A stretch of DNA of 64,000 nt from Tragulus kanchil (GCA_022376925.1 JAIOJX010000005.1:157867501-157931500), one strand, 5' to 3'; shown: positions 12,616-24,525, counted from the stretch's first letter. Made by a program: numbers and translations. The notes: a model not told the origin generated them from the letters alone.

Positions 12616-13521
12616 GTGAGTCATTAGTATGACTTGGGGAGAAGCTGATGTGTTTGATTGAGATGGTCCAACTGGACATCTGCTTTGGTTTTACAGATAT
12701 GGTGGCTTATATTTTTGTGTCAGCATTTTGCTGTTTCTCTTGACGTTTAGTTTTAGGAGAAGATTTAAATGGTACATTTCTTTAAAAAATAACATTTTTT
12801 GCTTTATTTCTGGTTATAAAATCGTGAATATGTGTTTATTGTGGAAACTGTAGAAAATACAGAAAAGCACAAAGAAAATTAAATTGCTAGTGATATCAAT
12901 GCCTATTATTAATCTTTGTACAACATGTGTAGTATTTTATTGTTGTGTGTAGTAATACATCCGGGAAATTTTTGAAAAACTGGCAGACTGAGTTTTTATT
13001 TAAAAATACTCAAATTAAATAAAAATATATCTTCTTTTAAAGATATGTTTATTTTTTCAACTAATTGATTTAGCACATGCGTATATGACCAATGGCTATG
13101 CTGTTTTGCAACTTTTCCTGTGTTCTATCAGACCTATCTGCTTTACTTTTATACTTTATGCTCAGTCCAGGTGGCAGGTATAGATCATTTTACATGCTGT
13201 TTTTGTCCAGTAGACACTAAATTAAAGCTTCTACTAGAATTAATTCAGCAGAGCTAATTTGTTTTGTCCTAAATTATATTTTTTTCCTAGTATTTACCAC
13301 TTTTTCTTAGTAATACTAGTCCCAGGCACTTTGTAGCTGTAATGATGTCATTGAATTTCAAGTGTGGTAGTATCTTGATCCTCACAGACACTCCATATCT
13401 CCTCTCTTGTTAAATGCACATGCTAGAATCCACTAGAATGCTAGAATTTTGATCTTTTTCACCCAAATGTGGAAAATTTAGTAAGTAACCATTAACCTTG
13501 CCTTTTCTGTTTTTCACTTAG

Positions 13522-13741
13522 TACCAGAAGAAAACATTGCAACTATGAAGTATGGAGCCCAGGTGGTGAAAGGAGAGTTGAAGTCTGCCTTGTTAGATGG
13601 TGACACTCAGAATTATGATTTGGATCATGGATTTTCTAGGCACCCAATTGATGATGACTGTCGTTCTGGCATTGAGATTAAGCTAGGTCAGCCGTCTATT
13701 ATCAATCACATACGGATCCTCCTATGGGACCGAGATAGCCG
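13522..13741 (+). CDS. BTBD9: BTBD9 220-nt exon, second copy (probably false duplicate)
   Basis: Same 220 nt as 12396-12615, with the same acceptor (CTTAG ending 13521) and donor (GTGAGT from 13742). I see no coding difference. It sits in the middle of tandem event 6 and its flanking intron is duplicated too. Splicing both copies into one mRNA would shift the frame (220 = 3x73+1), so a real tandem exon duplication would disrupt the protein unless the copies were used as mutually exclusive alternatives. I infer an assembly duplicate. From this sequence alone I cannot say which of the two copies is the genuine one. Confidence 0.85.
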
Positions 13742-14355
13742 GTGAGTCATTAGTATGACTTGGGGAGAAGCTGATGTGTTTGATTGAGATGGTCCAACTG
13801 GACATCTGCTTTGGTTTTACAGATATGGTGGCTTATATTTTTGTGTCAGCATTTTGCTGTTTCTCTTGACGTTTAGTTTTAGGAGAAGATTTAAATGGTA
13901 CATTTCTTTAAAAAATAACATTTTTTGCTTTATTTCTGGTTATAAAAATCGTGAATATGTGTTTATTGTGGAAACTGTAGAAAATACAGAAAAGCACAAA
14001 GAAAATTAAAAATTGCTAGTGATATCAATGCCTATTATTAATCTTTGTACAACATGTGTAGTATTTTATTGTTGTGTGTAGTAATACACCCACACATAAA
14101 CATACACCCAAACAGAAGCCTGTAAAACCACACGTAATTAAACAGAAGGAAGATCAAATGTAGGAAAAGTAACTTCACTTGATGAAAGCATTGTGACTAT
14201 TCTACTCTTTTATTTATTCATTATTTTTGGTGATGTCCAGCTAGAAACCATTCTTAGTGCCCACTGTTCTGAGCACCAAGCATAGAAATGGCCGCTTCCT
14301 CTCTGCCCCAACTGTGTGTCTACTCTTTAAACTGCTACTTTAAAAAAGGGTTTTA

Positions 14356-14512
14356 GAGACTTCCCTAGTGGTCCTCTGAGCTCCCAATGCAGGGGCCCCG
14401 AGTTCAGTCTCTAGTCAGGGAACTAGATCCTACTTGCTGCCACTAAGAGTTCACACGGCACAACTAAAGCACCTGCATGCTGCCATGAAGATCCAGAGCA
14501 GCCAAATAAATA
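14356..14512 (+). repeat. tRNA-Glu-type ruminant SINE fragment (copy at 15514-15670)
   Basis: GACTTCCCTAGTGGTCCTCT, CAATGCAGGGGCCCCGAGTT and GTCAGGGAACTAGATCCTAC are typical of cetartiodactyl tRNA-Glu SINEs. Subfamily not determined. Duplicated in event 7. Confidence 0.75.
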
Positions 14513-14514
14513 CA

Positions 14515-14692
14515 TATTTTCAAAGAATTTATTGAAGTATAGTTTATTTACAATAATTGCTTTTGATTTTGGCTGTACAGCAGAGTGACTCAGTTTTTCA
14601 TATTCTTTTTCATTTTGGTTTGTCATAGGGCATTGAATATAATTCCCTGTGCTATATAGTAGGACCTTGTTATTCATGTAAAATGTTCCTTT
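14515..14692 (+). repeat. L1-type 3' fragment (copy at 15673-15850)
   Basis: TTTATTGAAGTATAGTTTAT, TGGCTGTACAGCAGAGTGAC, GGGCATTGAATATAATTCCC and GTGCTATATAGTAGGACCTT match a retroelement tail common in artiodactyl genomes. The exact family is uncertain by eye. Confidence 0.6.
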
Positions 14693-14827
14693 TAATGGTT
14701 ATTTGGTATTTTCCACCATATGGGTTACCATTATTTATTTACTTCCCTAATTTTAGATACTATAAAACTTTAAAAACTTTAAAAATCTTTTTTTTATCGA
14801 AACAAAAGAAAATGTGAAAAATAGGCC

Positions 14828-14899
14828 CATTGAGATTAAGCTAGGTCAGCCGTCTATTATCAATCACATACGGATCCTCCTATGGGACCGAGATAGCCG
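14828..14899 (+). pseudogene. BTBD9: Truncated BTBD9 exon copy (last 72 nt, defective donor)
   Basis: Third partial copy of the 220-nt exon, beginning abruptly at the left edge of copy B of event 7 with no splice acceptor. It corresponds to 13670-13741. At the exon/intron junction one G is missing: CCGTGAG instead of CCGGTGAG. The exon therefore loses its last base or the donor loses its GT. The lesion lies within about 72 bp of the copy boundary, where other events also lose bases, so it is more likely a sequence or assembly error than an evolved pseudoexon. Confidence 0.85.
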
Positions 14900-16318
14900 T
14901 GAGTCATTAGTATGACTTGGGGAGAAGCTGATGTGTTTGATTGAGATGGTCCAACTGGACATCTGCTTTGGTTTTACAGATATGGTGGCTTATATTTTTG
15001 TGTCAGCATTTTGCTGTTTCTCTTGACGTTTAGTTTTAGGAGAAGATTTAAATGGTACATTTCTTTAAAAAATAACATTTTTTGCTTTATTTCTGGTTAT
15101 AAAAATCGTGAATATGTGTTTATTGTGGAAACTGTAGAAAATACAGAAAAGCACAAAGAAAATTAAAAATTGCTAGTGATATCAATGCCTATTATTAATC
15201 TTTGTACAACATGTGTAGTATTTTATTGTTGTGTGTAGTAATACACCCACACATAAACATACACCCAAACAGAAGCCTGTAAAACCACACGTAATTAAAC
15301 AGAAGGAAGATCAAATGTAGGAAAAGTAACTTCACTTGATGAAAGCATTGTGACTATTCTACTCTTTTATTTATTCATTATTTTTGGTGATGTCCAGCTA
15401 GAAACCATTCTTAGTGCCCACTGTTCTGAGCACCAAGCATAGAAATGGCCGCTTCCTCTCTGCCCCAACTGTGTGTCTACTCTTTCAAACTGCTACTTTA
15501 AAAAAGGGTTTTAGAGACTTCCCTAGTGGTCCTCTGAGCTCCCAATGCAGGGGCCCCGAGTTCAGTCTCTAGTCAGGGAACTAGATCCTACTTGCTGCCA
15601 CTAAGAGTTCACACGGCACAACTAAAGCACCTGCATGCTGCCATGAAGATCCAGAGCAGCCAAATAAATACATATTTTCAAAGAATTTATTGAAGTATAG
15701 TTTATTTACAATAATTGCTTTTGATTTTGGCTGTACAGCAGAGTGACTCAGTTTTTCATATTCTTTTTCATTTTGGTTTGTCATAGGGCATTGAATATAA
15801 TTCCCTGTGCTATATAGTAGGACCTTGTTATTCATGTAAAATGTTCCTTTTAATGGTTATTTGGTATTTTCCACCATATGGGTTACCATTATTTATTTAC
15901 TTCCCTAATTTTAGATACTATAAAACTTTAAAATCTATTTCATACTATGGATAAAGAAAAAAAATGTCTTTTAGTGTAGATAAATATCATTATCGAAACA
16001 AAAGAAAAATGTGAAAAAAAATTTTGGTAAGCTCCAGCCTAGGAACCCACCAGTTTCACAGTGGTTTCAGAAGTTGGCCTTCCTTTCCATCCACTCAGAT
16101 TTTCACCCACTGTGTTGTCTGGGTTCAGCCGTGGTGGCAGAGAGCAGTAGGGTGACCAAGAACTGACAGTCTCCCTCATCACTGTTTACCTTTAACCTAA
16201 ACCCTACATACCCAGACACTGGTGTGTGCAGTCTCCAAGACTCTACTTATGTTTTAAGCCTGGGCATGAGGAGCTTAATAGTAAGGGTCATGAGACCCTG
16301 CAGGTTAACTCATTTTTC

Positions 16319-18458
16319 TTGTTAGCATCAGTGACCATCACTCTGGCCTTTCAGGCCATTTGAACCAAGTGTGAGGGCAGCTTTATGAAGTGAGAGCCCA
16401 CATTTCCCATGGGTGTGGGTGTTGGAGATTATCTCTTGGTTGTCTCTGTTTCCTTTTTATTAAGAATGTGTTTCCTAATATTTATCTTATTGGATATAAT
16501 ATGATTGTTTGGCAAAATGGAACACATTCATGTGTTTCTCAGAGTCTCTGATCAGTAATAGTAGTAGGTGCTGTTCTAAAAGCTTTACATATATCATTCA
16601 TTTAATTGATGATGAAATTAGTATAAAAATAACAAAAGAAAAGGTTAGTACATTTGAAACTTATAGTAGTTATCATCATTTCCAGAATGCTAAATATTTA
16701 TAAGCCACATTGTTCAGGTATGTGCATTACACTCACAGGGGACTTGACTTTACCACTTAGCAGTGGTTATCGCCCAGAAATTGTTATCATTCTAAGCAAA
16801 GGTGAAAAATTCAGAATCTTAAGCCAAAAAGATTCTGACATGTGTTGTAAAATTATATCCTACATTGCTGATAACCTAGAGAGGTTCAATAAAAGGTTAC
16901 AACCAGATTGAGACTGAGCGATAAAGTGAATGGGAGTGAGGGGACAGCAGAGAATGAGGGCTGCCACAGAATAAGCTGACCTTTTCTGGTCACAACTGCT
17001 GGTTGCAGGCTGACATTTACGGTCATCTAAATCTTCTGAGATTGTTCCTGTTGATATTACAGTACAAGTAATAACTGCATCTCAAATTTAAATTTGGCTT
17101 ATGACAGGGGAATATAGATTCGTTGAGGATGGGACCAGCACGTAATGATCTGGGGTAGCTGGCTAGGGGAGGATGATAGGCTGTTTTCATTACTGCTAGA
17201 TTATTAGCTGCCAAATTTTAAGTTGTACTGAAAAGAAACATGTAATATCTCTTCACCCACGTCGTTTATTTTTCTGCAGGCTGCATCTGTGTGTGGGATG
17301 GTAGGAGATTGGGAGGGATCAGGAGATAAGATGGCCTTTGTGAGGAACTGTTCAGAGTTGTCTTTCCTCCTGAGGTGGGTAGACAGCTTTATCGAAGTAA
17401 TTTTGTTAGCATCAGTGACCATCACTCTGGCCTTTCAGGCCATTTGAACCAAGTGTGAGGGCAGCTTTATGAAGTGAGAGCCCACATTTCCCATGGGTGT
17501 GGGTGTTGGAGATTATCTCTTGGTTGTCTCTGTTTCCTTTTTATTAAGAATGTGTTTCCTAATATTTATCTTATTGGATATAATATGATTGTTTGGCAAA
17601 ATGGAACACATTCATGTGTTTCTCAGAGTCTCTGATCAGTAATAGTAGTAGGTGCTGTTCTAAAAGCTTTACATATATCATTCATTTAATTGATGATGAA
17701 ATTAGTATAAAAATAACAAAAGAAAAGGTTAGTACATTTGAAACTTATAGTAGTTATCATCATTTCCAGAATGCTAAATATTTATAAGCCACATTGTTCA
17801 GGTATGTGCATTACACTCACAGGGGACTTGACTTTACCACTTAGCAGTGGTTATCGCCCAGAAATTGTTATCATTCTAAGCAAAGGTGAAAAATTCAGAA
17901 TCTTAAGCCAAAAAGATTCTGACATGTGTTGTAAAATTATATCCTACATTGCTGATAACCTAGAGAGGTTCAATAAAAGGTTACAACCAGATTGAGACTG
18001 AGTGATAAAGTGAATGGGAGTGAGGGGACAGCAGAGAATGAGGGCTGCCACAGAATAAGCTGACCTTTTCTGGTCACAACTGCTGGTTGCAGGCTGACAT
18101 TTACGGTCATCTAAATCTTCTGAGATTGTTCCTGTTGATATTACAGTACAAGTAATAACTGCATCTCAAATTTAAATTTGGCTTATGACAGGGGAATATA
18201 GATTCGTTGAGGATGGGACCAGCACGTAATGATCTGGGGTAGCTGGCTAGGGGAGGATGATAGGCTGTTTTCATTACTGCTAGATTATTAGCTGCCAAAT
18301 TTTAAGTTGTACTGAAAAGAAACATGTAATATCTCTTCACCCACGTCGTTTATTTTTCTGCAGGCTGCATCTGTGTGTGGGATGGTAGGAGATTGGGAGG
18401 GATCAGGAGATAAGATGGCCTTTGTGAGGAACTGTTCAGAGTTGTCTTTCCTCCTGAG
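16319..18458. repeat. Tandem duplication event 8 (offset 1084)
   Basis: Copy A 16319-17374 and copy B 17403-18458. One substitution, C16919 versus T18003. Filler of 28 bp (17375-17402) at the junction. Open frames at 16509, 16654 and 17023 repeat at 17593, 17738 and 18107 only because of this. Confidence 0.97.
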
Positions 18459-18669
18459 AGAGTAGGGCTGAGCACCCAGGCCAGAGAGAAGACACCCTTC
18501 TCTGTTTTCTGTCCTCTCCCTGTCATGTCTTCATTAATCTGCTACTGTGGTATGTGCAGGGCATCCTGGTCCTGTTACTTCTTCTGTGCCTGGTACGTGC
18601 CAGGGACCAAGCTAGACCCTGAACATATGTGGGGAAATATGGCATGGTCCATCTTCTTAAGCAGCTTGA

Positions 18670-18877
18670 AATCTTCCCTGGTGGCTCAGGAGTAAAGCAT
18701 CTGCCTGCAATGCCAGATACTCAAGTTCAGTCCCTGGGTCAGGAAGATCCTCTGGGGAAGGAAATGGAAGTCTACTCCAGTATTTTTGTCTGGGAAATCC
18801 CATGGACAGAAGAGCCTGGTGGGCTACATCCATGGGTCACAAAAGAGTTGGACTCAACTTAGCAACTAAACAACATG
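18670..18877 (+). repeat. Complete Bov-tA SINE with target-site duplication (copy at 19734-19941)
   Basis: tRNA-like head (CTTCCCTGGTGGCTCAGGAG, GTTCAGTCCCTGGGTCAGGA) followed by the Bov-tA body (TGGACAGAAGAGCCTGGTGG, ACAAAAGAGTTGGACTCAAC). It is flanked by TTCTTAAGCAGCTTGA (18654-18669) and TTCTTAAGTAGCTTGA (18878-18893), a 16-bp target-site duplication with one mismatch. Open frame of 77 codons is SINE sequence. Confidence 0.9.
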
Positions 18878-19108
18878 TTCTTAAGTAGCTTGAGACCTAA
18901 TAAGGCAGACAGACATGTAAGGAGATAACTTCAGTACATATGGTAAATGCTGTGTTAGGGGAATCTTACAGATTTCATCATCATCAGAATTTGATTGTTA
19001 TGCAGAAAACCTCAATAGAGTATTTTTTGTACCTTTAACATTTTGTTAAAATACAACGTGTTACTCTAATATAGGTTTTTTTTCTGCCTTTTTTCTTTTG
19101 ATTCATAG

Positions 19109-19201
19109 GTCTTATTCATACTTCATTGAAGTGTCAATGGATGAACTGGATTGGATCAGAGTGATCGATCATTCTCAGTATCTGTGTCGTTCTTGGCAAA
19201 A
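19109..19201 (+). pseudogene. BTBD9: Truncated BTBD9 120-nt exon copy (first 93 nt, no donor)
   Basis: Matches the first 93 nt of the exon at 20174-20293, including the acceptor (TTCATAG ending 19108), and encodes SYSYFIEVSMDELDWIRVID and following residues. It breaks after GGCAAAA at 19201, where copy A of event 9 ends, and runs into about 20 bp of unrelated sequence (19202-19221) before copy B starts. It has no donor site, so it could not splice normally. The upstream polypyrimidine tract also differs by several bases from the complete copy, as expected for a poor-quality contig end. Confidence 0.85.
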
Positions 19202-20173
19202 ATATTTAGGGTTTCATTTTTACTGCATCTCAAATTTAAATTTGGCTTATGACAGGGGAATATAGATTCGTTGAGGATGGGACCAGCACGTAATGATCTG
19301 GGGTAGCTGGCTAGGGGAGGATGATAGGCTGTTTTCATTACTGCTAGATTATTAGCTGCCAAATTTTAAGTTGTACTGAAAAGAAACATGTAATATCTCT
19401 TCACCCACGTCGTTTATTTTTCTGCAGGCTGCATCTGTGTGTGGGATGGTAGGAGATTGGGAGGGATCAGGAGATAAGATGGCCTTTGTGAGGAACTGTT
19501 CAGAGTTGTCTTTCCTCCTGAGAGAGTAGGGCTGAGCACCCAGGCCAGAGAGAAGACACCCTTCTCTGTTTTCTGTCCTCTCCCTGTCATGTCTTCATTA
19601 ATCTGCTACTGTGGTATGTGCAGGGCATCCTGGTCCTGTTACTTCTTCTGTGCCTGGTACGTGCCAGGGACCAAGCTAGACCCTGAACATATGTGGGGAA
19701 ATATGGCATGGTCCATCTTCTTAAGCAGCTTGAAATCTTCCCTGGTGGCTCAGGAGTAAAGCATCTGCCTGCAATGCCAGATACTCAAGTTCAGTCCCTG
19801 GGTCAGGAAGATCCTCTGGGGAAGGAAATGGAAGTCTACTCCAGTATTTTTGTCTGGGAAATCCCATGGACAGAAGAGCCTGGTGGGCTACATCCATGGG
19901 TCACAAAAGAGTTGGACTCAACTTAGCAACTAAACAACATGTTCTTAAGTAGCTTGAGACCTAATAAGGCAGACAGACATGTAAGGAGATAACTTCAGTA
20001 CATATGGTAAATGCTGTGTTAGGGGAATCTTACAGATTTCATCATCATCAGAATTTGATTGTTATGCAGAAAACCTCAATAGAGTATTTTTTGTACCTTT
20101 AACATTTTGTTAAAATACAACTTGTTACTTTAATATAGTTCTTTTTTCTGCCTTTTTTTCTTTTGATTCATAG

Positions 20174-20293
20174 GTCTTATTCATACTTCATTGAAGTGTC
20201 AATGGATGAACTGGATTGGATCAGAGTGATCGATCATTCTCAGTATCTGTGTCGTTCTTGGCAAAAGTTATATTTTCCAGCCCGTGTCTGCAG
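20174..20293 (+). CDS. BTBD9: BTBD9 coding exon (120 nt, second part of the F5/8 type C domain)
   Basis: Acceptor TTCATAG ends at 20173 and donor GTTAGT starts at 20294. The first base G completes the CG left by the 220-nt exon (CG|G = Arg), so the joined product reads LLWDRDSR then SYSYFIEVSMDELDWIRVID, HSQYLCRSWQKLYFPARVC. The exon ends with AG of a split codon (phase 2), as expected if the next BTBD9 exon begins with the Tyr-Ile-Arg strand of the domain. That next exon was not found between 20294 and 64000. The 120-nt length preserves phase. An incomplete copy lies at 19109-19201. Confidence 0.93.
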
Positions 20294-20940
20294 GTTAGTT
20301 CTCACAGCTTATATATGATACTGATCTTTGTTTAAAGAGATATGGATGTTGAGAAACAGATTTTGTTTTTCTGTCTCATAGAAAAAAAATTTTTCAGGGT
20401 ATCAACTACCAAATGGATTCCAACTAAACATCTTAGGGAAACTGGAAAATTAAGCATCTAAATATTTACAGTGTACTGTGGGACTGTTTTGTACCATGTT
20501 TATGCAATAGACCTGTAAATGAATAAGAAAGTACACTGAGACGTGAAAATACTTTTTAAACTCCATGCTATACCTTGAAAGCAGAGTTATTGTTAGGGAG
20601 TGCGTTCTTTCCACAAAAGCCAGGAGAGATATTTTTGGAGGCTTCCCCGGCAGTCCTCAGGGCCAGGAGGAGATTTTTGGATGCTACTGTGCATGTTCTG
20701 AATATATTGTGTTCTTTTTCCAGGTCAGTGGATATCAGTGGGATTTGACAGAGCAGGTGTTTCTAAGTGGGGTTGGGTTTGGGGCAAGAGAGGCTGAGCT
20801 GATGAGGCTCTAGACTCACACCCTCCTTTCCACCAGAACACCTGAACTTTTATTGGTGTTATGTATTTTAGCTCCATGTAACTTTGTTTTTAAAAACATG
20901 TTGATAAGCTATTGTAACATTTTGTATTCTTACTTCAGGG

Positions 20941-23133
20941 ATAAGCCACCTTTAAAGCTTTCTTTCTGAAATTCTATAAAACCGTATGAACGATGAATTG
21001 AGGAGTTGGGAAAAGTGGTTAAAGGCCCCTGAAATTCTGTTGTGTTTTTCTCTTTTGTGATTTTCCCCCTGGAAATTGCCCCTCAGATATCATCCTGACT
21101 CAAGAGATCAAAGGCAGAAAGTGACTGGCTTGTTCAGTTAGATGTGGCAAGAAGAGAAACGAAGGGGTGGGCGTAAGCCAGGGAGCACGTGGCGCTGGCC
21201 CCTCACGCCCAGCGCTAAATCCCCTTCACACCTTTACTCATGACCCCAACTGACCTCCGGTGTGGCTGAGTTGGGGCAGATGGGGCTGCCCCACCACACT
21301 TACTCTTGTGGTCAGAAGATACCCTTATACTTAACGGCATCAGGCTGAATATTTGTTTTTGGCCACTTCTATTGGTCTTTCATTTATTTATTTTCATCCA
21401 TCTTTGTTCTTTGGCCTGTGTGGGCCTCCCATCGCAGTGGCCTCTCTCGCTGCAGAGCACCGGCTCTGGGCGCATGCACCCCAGAGCTCCGGCTCGGTAG
21501 TTGGACACATCGGTCCAGCCACTGCGCAGCACGTGGAATCTTCCTAGGCCAGGGATGGAACCGGCACCCCTTGCATTGCCAGGTGGTGTCTTTACCCACT
21601 GGACCACCAGGGAAGCCCCCCAGGCTGAATTCTTGTTCCCACCACAGGAGCTCCACAAAACCTTTCAGCCTCTGGTACAGCAAAGAATGTTGCCTACTTT
21701 ATTTTTTTATTATTATGGGTATGACCAGACACATTATTGTTACCCAGGGATCCTCCTATGTGAAAATGAAGAAAATCAATTTCATTTCCCCAAAGAGGGA
21801 GTAAAATGTCTCAGGTCTGGCAGTTGTTCTTTTATCAGAGGGCTTTGAATGGACTAAAATGAGAAGGACTAGAAATAGAGTGAAGATTCTGTGTCTCAGA
21901 CTGCCTAGGGATACTGAGAGTGATGGAGGGGTCCCAGAGTGGACGAGGGGATGGAGTCTGCATCGACTCCGTTATTGCGGTTATATCAGGTTAAAAATAT
22001 CAGCAAAACAGCTGTGGACCAGAGGACTTTTGTTTTTATTGGCCGTAATAAGCCACCTTTAAAGCTTTCTTTCTGAAATTCTATAAAACCGTATGAACGA
22101 TGAATTGAGGAGTTGGGAAAAGTGGTTAAAGGCCCCTGAAATTCTGTTGTGTTTTCTCTTTGTGATTTTCCCCTGAAATTGCCCTCAGATATCATCCTGA
22201 CTCAAGAGATCAAAGGCAGAAAGTGACTGGCTTGTTCAGTTAGATGTGGCAAGAAGAGAAACGAAGGGGTGGGCGTAAGCCAGGGAGCACGTGGCGCTGG
22301 CCCCTCACGCCCAGCGCTAAATCCCCTTCACACCTTTACTCATGACCCCAACTGACCTCCGGTGTGGCTGAGTTGGGGCAGATGGGGCTGCCCCACCACA
22401 CTTACTCTTGTGGTCAGAAGATACCCTTATACTTAACGGCATCAGGCTGAATATTTGTTTTTGGCCACTTCTATTGGTCTTTCATTTATTTATTTTCATC
22501 CATCTTTGTTCTTTGGCCTGTGTGGGCCTCCCATCGCAGTGGCCTCTCTCGCTGCAGAGCACCGGCTCTGGGCGCATGCACCCCAGAGCTCCGGCTCGGT
22601 AGTTGGACACATCGGTCCAGCCACTGCGCAGCACGTGGAATCTTCCTAGGCCAGGGATGGAACCGGCACCCCTTGCATTGCCAGGTGGTGTCTTTACCCA
22701 CTGGACCACCAGGGAAGCCCCCCAGGCTGAATTCTTGTTCCCACCACAGGAGCTCCACAAAACCTTTCAGCCTCTGGTACAGCAAAGAATGTTGCCTACT
22801 TTATTTTTTTATTATTATGGGTATGACCAGACACATTATTGTTACCCAGGGATCCTCCTATGTGAAAATGAAGAAAATCAATTTCATTTCCCCAAAGAGG
22901 GAGTAAAATGTCTCAGGTCTGGCAGTTGTTCTTTTATCAGAGGGGCTTTGAATGGACTAAAATGAGAAGGACTAGAAATAGAGTGAAGATTCTGTGTCTC
23001 AGACTGCCTAGGGATACTGAGAGTGATGGAGGGGTCCCAGAGTGGACGAGGGGATGGAGTCTGCATCGACTCCCGTTATTGCGGTTATATCAGGTTAAAA
23101 AATATCAGCAAAACAGCTGTGGACCAGAGGACT
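20941..23133. repeat. Tandem duplication event 10 (offset 1102-1107)
   Basis: Copy A 20941-22028 and copy B 22048-23133. Copy B's first 150 bp are short by several homopolymer bases (22150-22190), and copy A's last 200 bp lack bases in G, C and A runs (about 21840, 21970, 21993). The 19-bp junction resembles a corrupted copy of 23134-23152. Both copies hold a CHR-2-type SINE. Confidence 0.96.
21351..21620 (-). repeat. CHR-2-type tRNA-Glu SINE with target-site duplication (copy at 22453-22722)
   Basis: Antisense: begins with the A/T tail complement and TTGGCCACTTCTATTGGTCT, ends at CCACCAGGGAAGCCCC. Flanking repeats CAGGCTGAAT at 21341-21350 and 21621-21630. All open frames of 64-128 codons on both strands here are SINE-derived. 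Family name is from memory of the cetartiodactyl group. Confidence 0.85.
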
Positions 23134-23596
23134 GTGTGTGTTTGTATTTAATTGGAAGCCCTAGGAACATGACTCCCAGGACGAATCATTGTGCCTGTAA
23201 TTCCAGCTGTGAGAAAGGCTGTGCGCTTAACTCACCTGAAAACTCCTGCCTTCTGGACAGAGACAGGTGCCCTCAGTCATGATCTCTGACTTTTAGAAAA
23301 TGTAATTCCTCTTACTCATCAGTGGGCATTATTTATACTCCCTCTTCATGATTTTGTTTCTCCTGTGTGGCCTTGCCTTTGTTGCTGCTTGTTTGTGCTG
23401 TAGAGCCTGGCTGTATTCATGATGCTAGTTTTTATCTTGTATAGCCAGCTCCCAGTGCCGGCAGAGCACACGCTGAGCCAAAGCGGTGTTAGAGAGAGTG
23501 CTGACAAGAAAAGGGGGCTGTCTGGTATGCATTTTAGTGAGAAAAATATTTTAATGTTTATAATCACTTTAACTTATTATATGTTCTAAAAATATT

Positions 23597-23745
23597 GATT
23601 TTTTGGACTGTGCTGAGTCTTGGTTGCAGCAAATGGTATCTTTAGTTGCCTCATGTGGGATCCAAGGCCCAGATCAGGTCTCGAACCTGGGCCCCCTGCG
23701 TTGGGAGCACAGAGTCTCGTCAGAGGACCACCAGGGAAGTCCCCT
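23597..23745 (-). repeat. tRNA-Glu-type SINE, antisense (copy at about 24685-24833)
   Basis: TTGGACTGTGCTGAGTCTTG, TGTGGGATCCAAGGCCCAGA, TCTCGAACCTGGGCCCCCTG and GACCACCAGGGAAGTCCCCT. Duplicated in event 11. Confidence 0.8.
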
Positions 23746-24269
23746 AACTTACCATAATACTACATTCTGTCATCAACTCTCATTTGTGATAGTTTGGAAT
23801 TTTGGTAGTAGTTTAAAATGAACTTAATAAATCCCTATTGATTATTCAAGGATGCCTTGGATGCTTGGTGTTTCTTATCTTCACAATCATTTCTTGACTA
23901 CCTTAACAGTGTTCTACTTCTTCTAGGGACTTTACTAGCCACGTATAAATCTTTTATTTCTTTAGCATGTAAGTGTTCAGTCTGCATTATGTTAATTTGC
24001 ACATTTGTATGTCAGTTTTGTTCTTCAGCGTCCTTTATATGTTCGTCTTGTCTCAGATACTAAAATTATAAGCTCTTGGAAGCAAGGAGTTTATGTGTTC
24101 TAATCTTTTAGTATCCCTGCATGGTACTCAGGCTGTGACCTTGTAAGCAATAGGTACTCTGTAAATATTAGTACAGGTTTAGGGTCAAGGCACTGACCAG
24201 ATAATGACAAGAGATTGATTCAGTATTATTATGTGTATATTTTCTTGGGTGATTTCTTTTTTAAAAATT

Positions 24270-24525
24270 TTTTGGCCACTTTTGTTGGTCTTTCATTTAT
24301 TTATTTTCTTTGTTCTTTGGCCTGCGTGGGCCTCCCATCGCAGTGGCCTCTGTTGTCGCAGAGCACCAGCTCTGGGCGCATGTACTCCAGAGCTCCGGCT
24401 CAGTAATTGGATACATCAGTCCAGCTGCTCCGCGGCACGTGGAATCTTCCCAGGCCAGGGATCGAACCAGCGCCCCTTGCACTGCAAGGCAGTGTCCTTA
24501 CCCACTGGACCACCAGGGAAGCCCC
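24270..24525 (-). repeat. CHR-2-type SINE, antisense (copy at 25359-25614)
   Basis: TTGGCCACTTTTGTTGGTCT, CGTGGGCCTCCCATCGCAGT, CACGTGGAATCTTCCCAGGC, CCACCAGGGAAGCCCCC. Explains the 61- to 143-codon open frames on both strands. Confidence 0.85.

Larger units (their letters stand above)
11854..14088. repeat. Tandem duplication event 6 (offset 1126-1129), contains the BTBD9 exon
   Basis: Copy A 11854-12959 and copy B 12981-14088. Copy B's first 40 bases have lost or changed bases in A/T runs, and copy A's last 150 bases are short by three A's relative to copy B (about 12822 and 12880). The junction 12960-12980 is unmatched filler. The 220-nt BTBD9 exon is duplicated. Confidence 0.96.
13670..16013. 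repeat. Tandem duplication event 7 (offset about 1158)
   Basis: Copy A 13670 to about 14824 and copy B 14828 to about 16013. The last 60 bases of copy A are a scrambled, shortened version of 15930-16013. Copy B loses a G at the BTBD9 exon donor (14899). The segment 13670-14088 has three copies (12544-12959 and 14828-15247 are the others). Confidence 0.95.
12616..20173 (+). other. BTBD9: BTBD9 phase-2 intron between the two recognised exons
   Basis: Bounded by the GTGAGT donor at 12616 and the TTCATAG acceptor ending at 20173. Apparent length is about 7.6 kb, or about 6.4 kb if measured from the second exon copy. Collapsing events 6-9 gives roughly 3.1 kb. It contains SINE fragments, an L1-like 3' fragment and one Bov-tA with target-site duplications. 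Confidence 0.75.
18158..20266. repeat. Tandem duplication event 9 (offset about 1064)
   Basis: Copy A 18158-19201 and copy B 19222-20266. Copy A ends inside the BTBD9 120-nt exon. The T-rich tract before the exon differs by several bases (19058-19095 versus 20122-20160). The first 301 bp occur three times (17074-17374, 18158-18458, 19222-19522). Confidence 0.96.

Noticed and set aside
12396..13741. Real tandem exon duplication giving alternative BTBD9 isoforms
   Set aside because: The copies are identical, flanking intron is duplicated with contig-end-type errors, both together shift the frame, and the same pattern occurs more than 20 times nearby in non-coding DNA.
21352..22965. Overlapping 92- to 128-codon frames on both strands
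   Set aside because: They are CHR-2-type SINE read in several frames; the SINE has its own target-site duplications.
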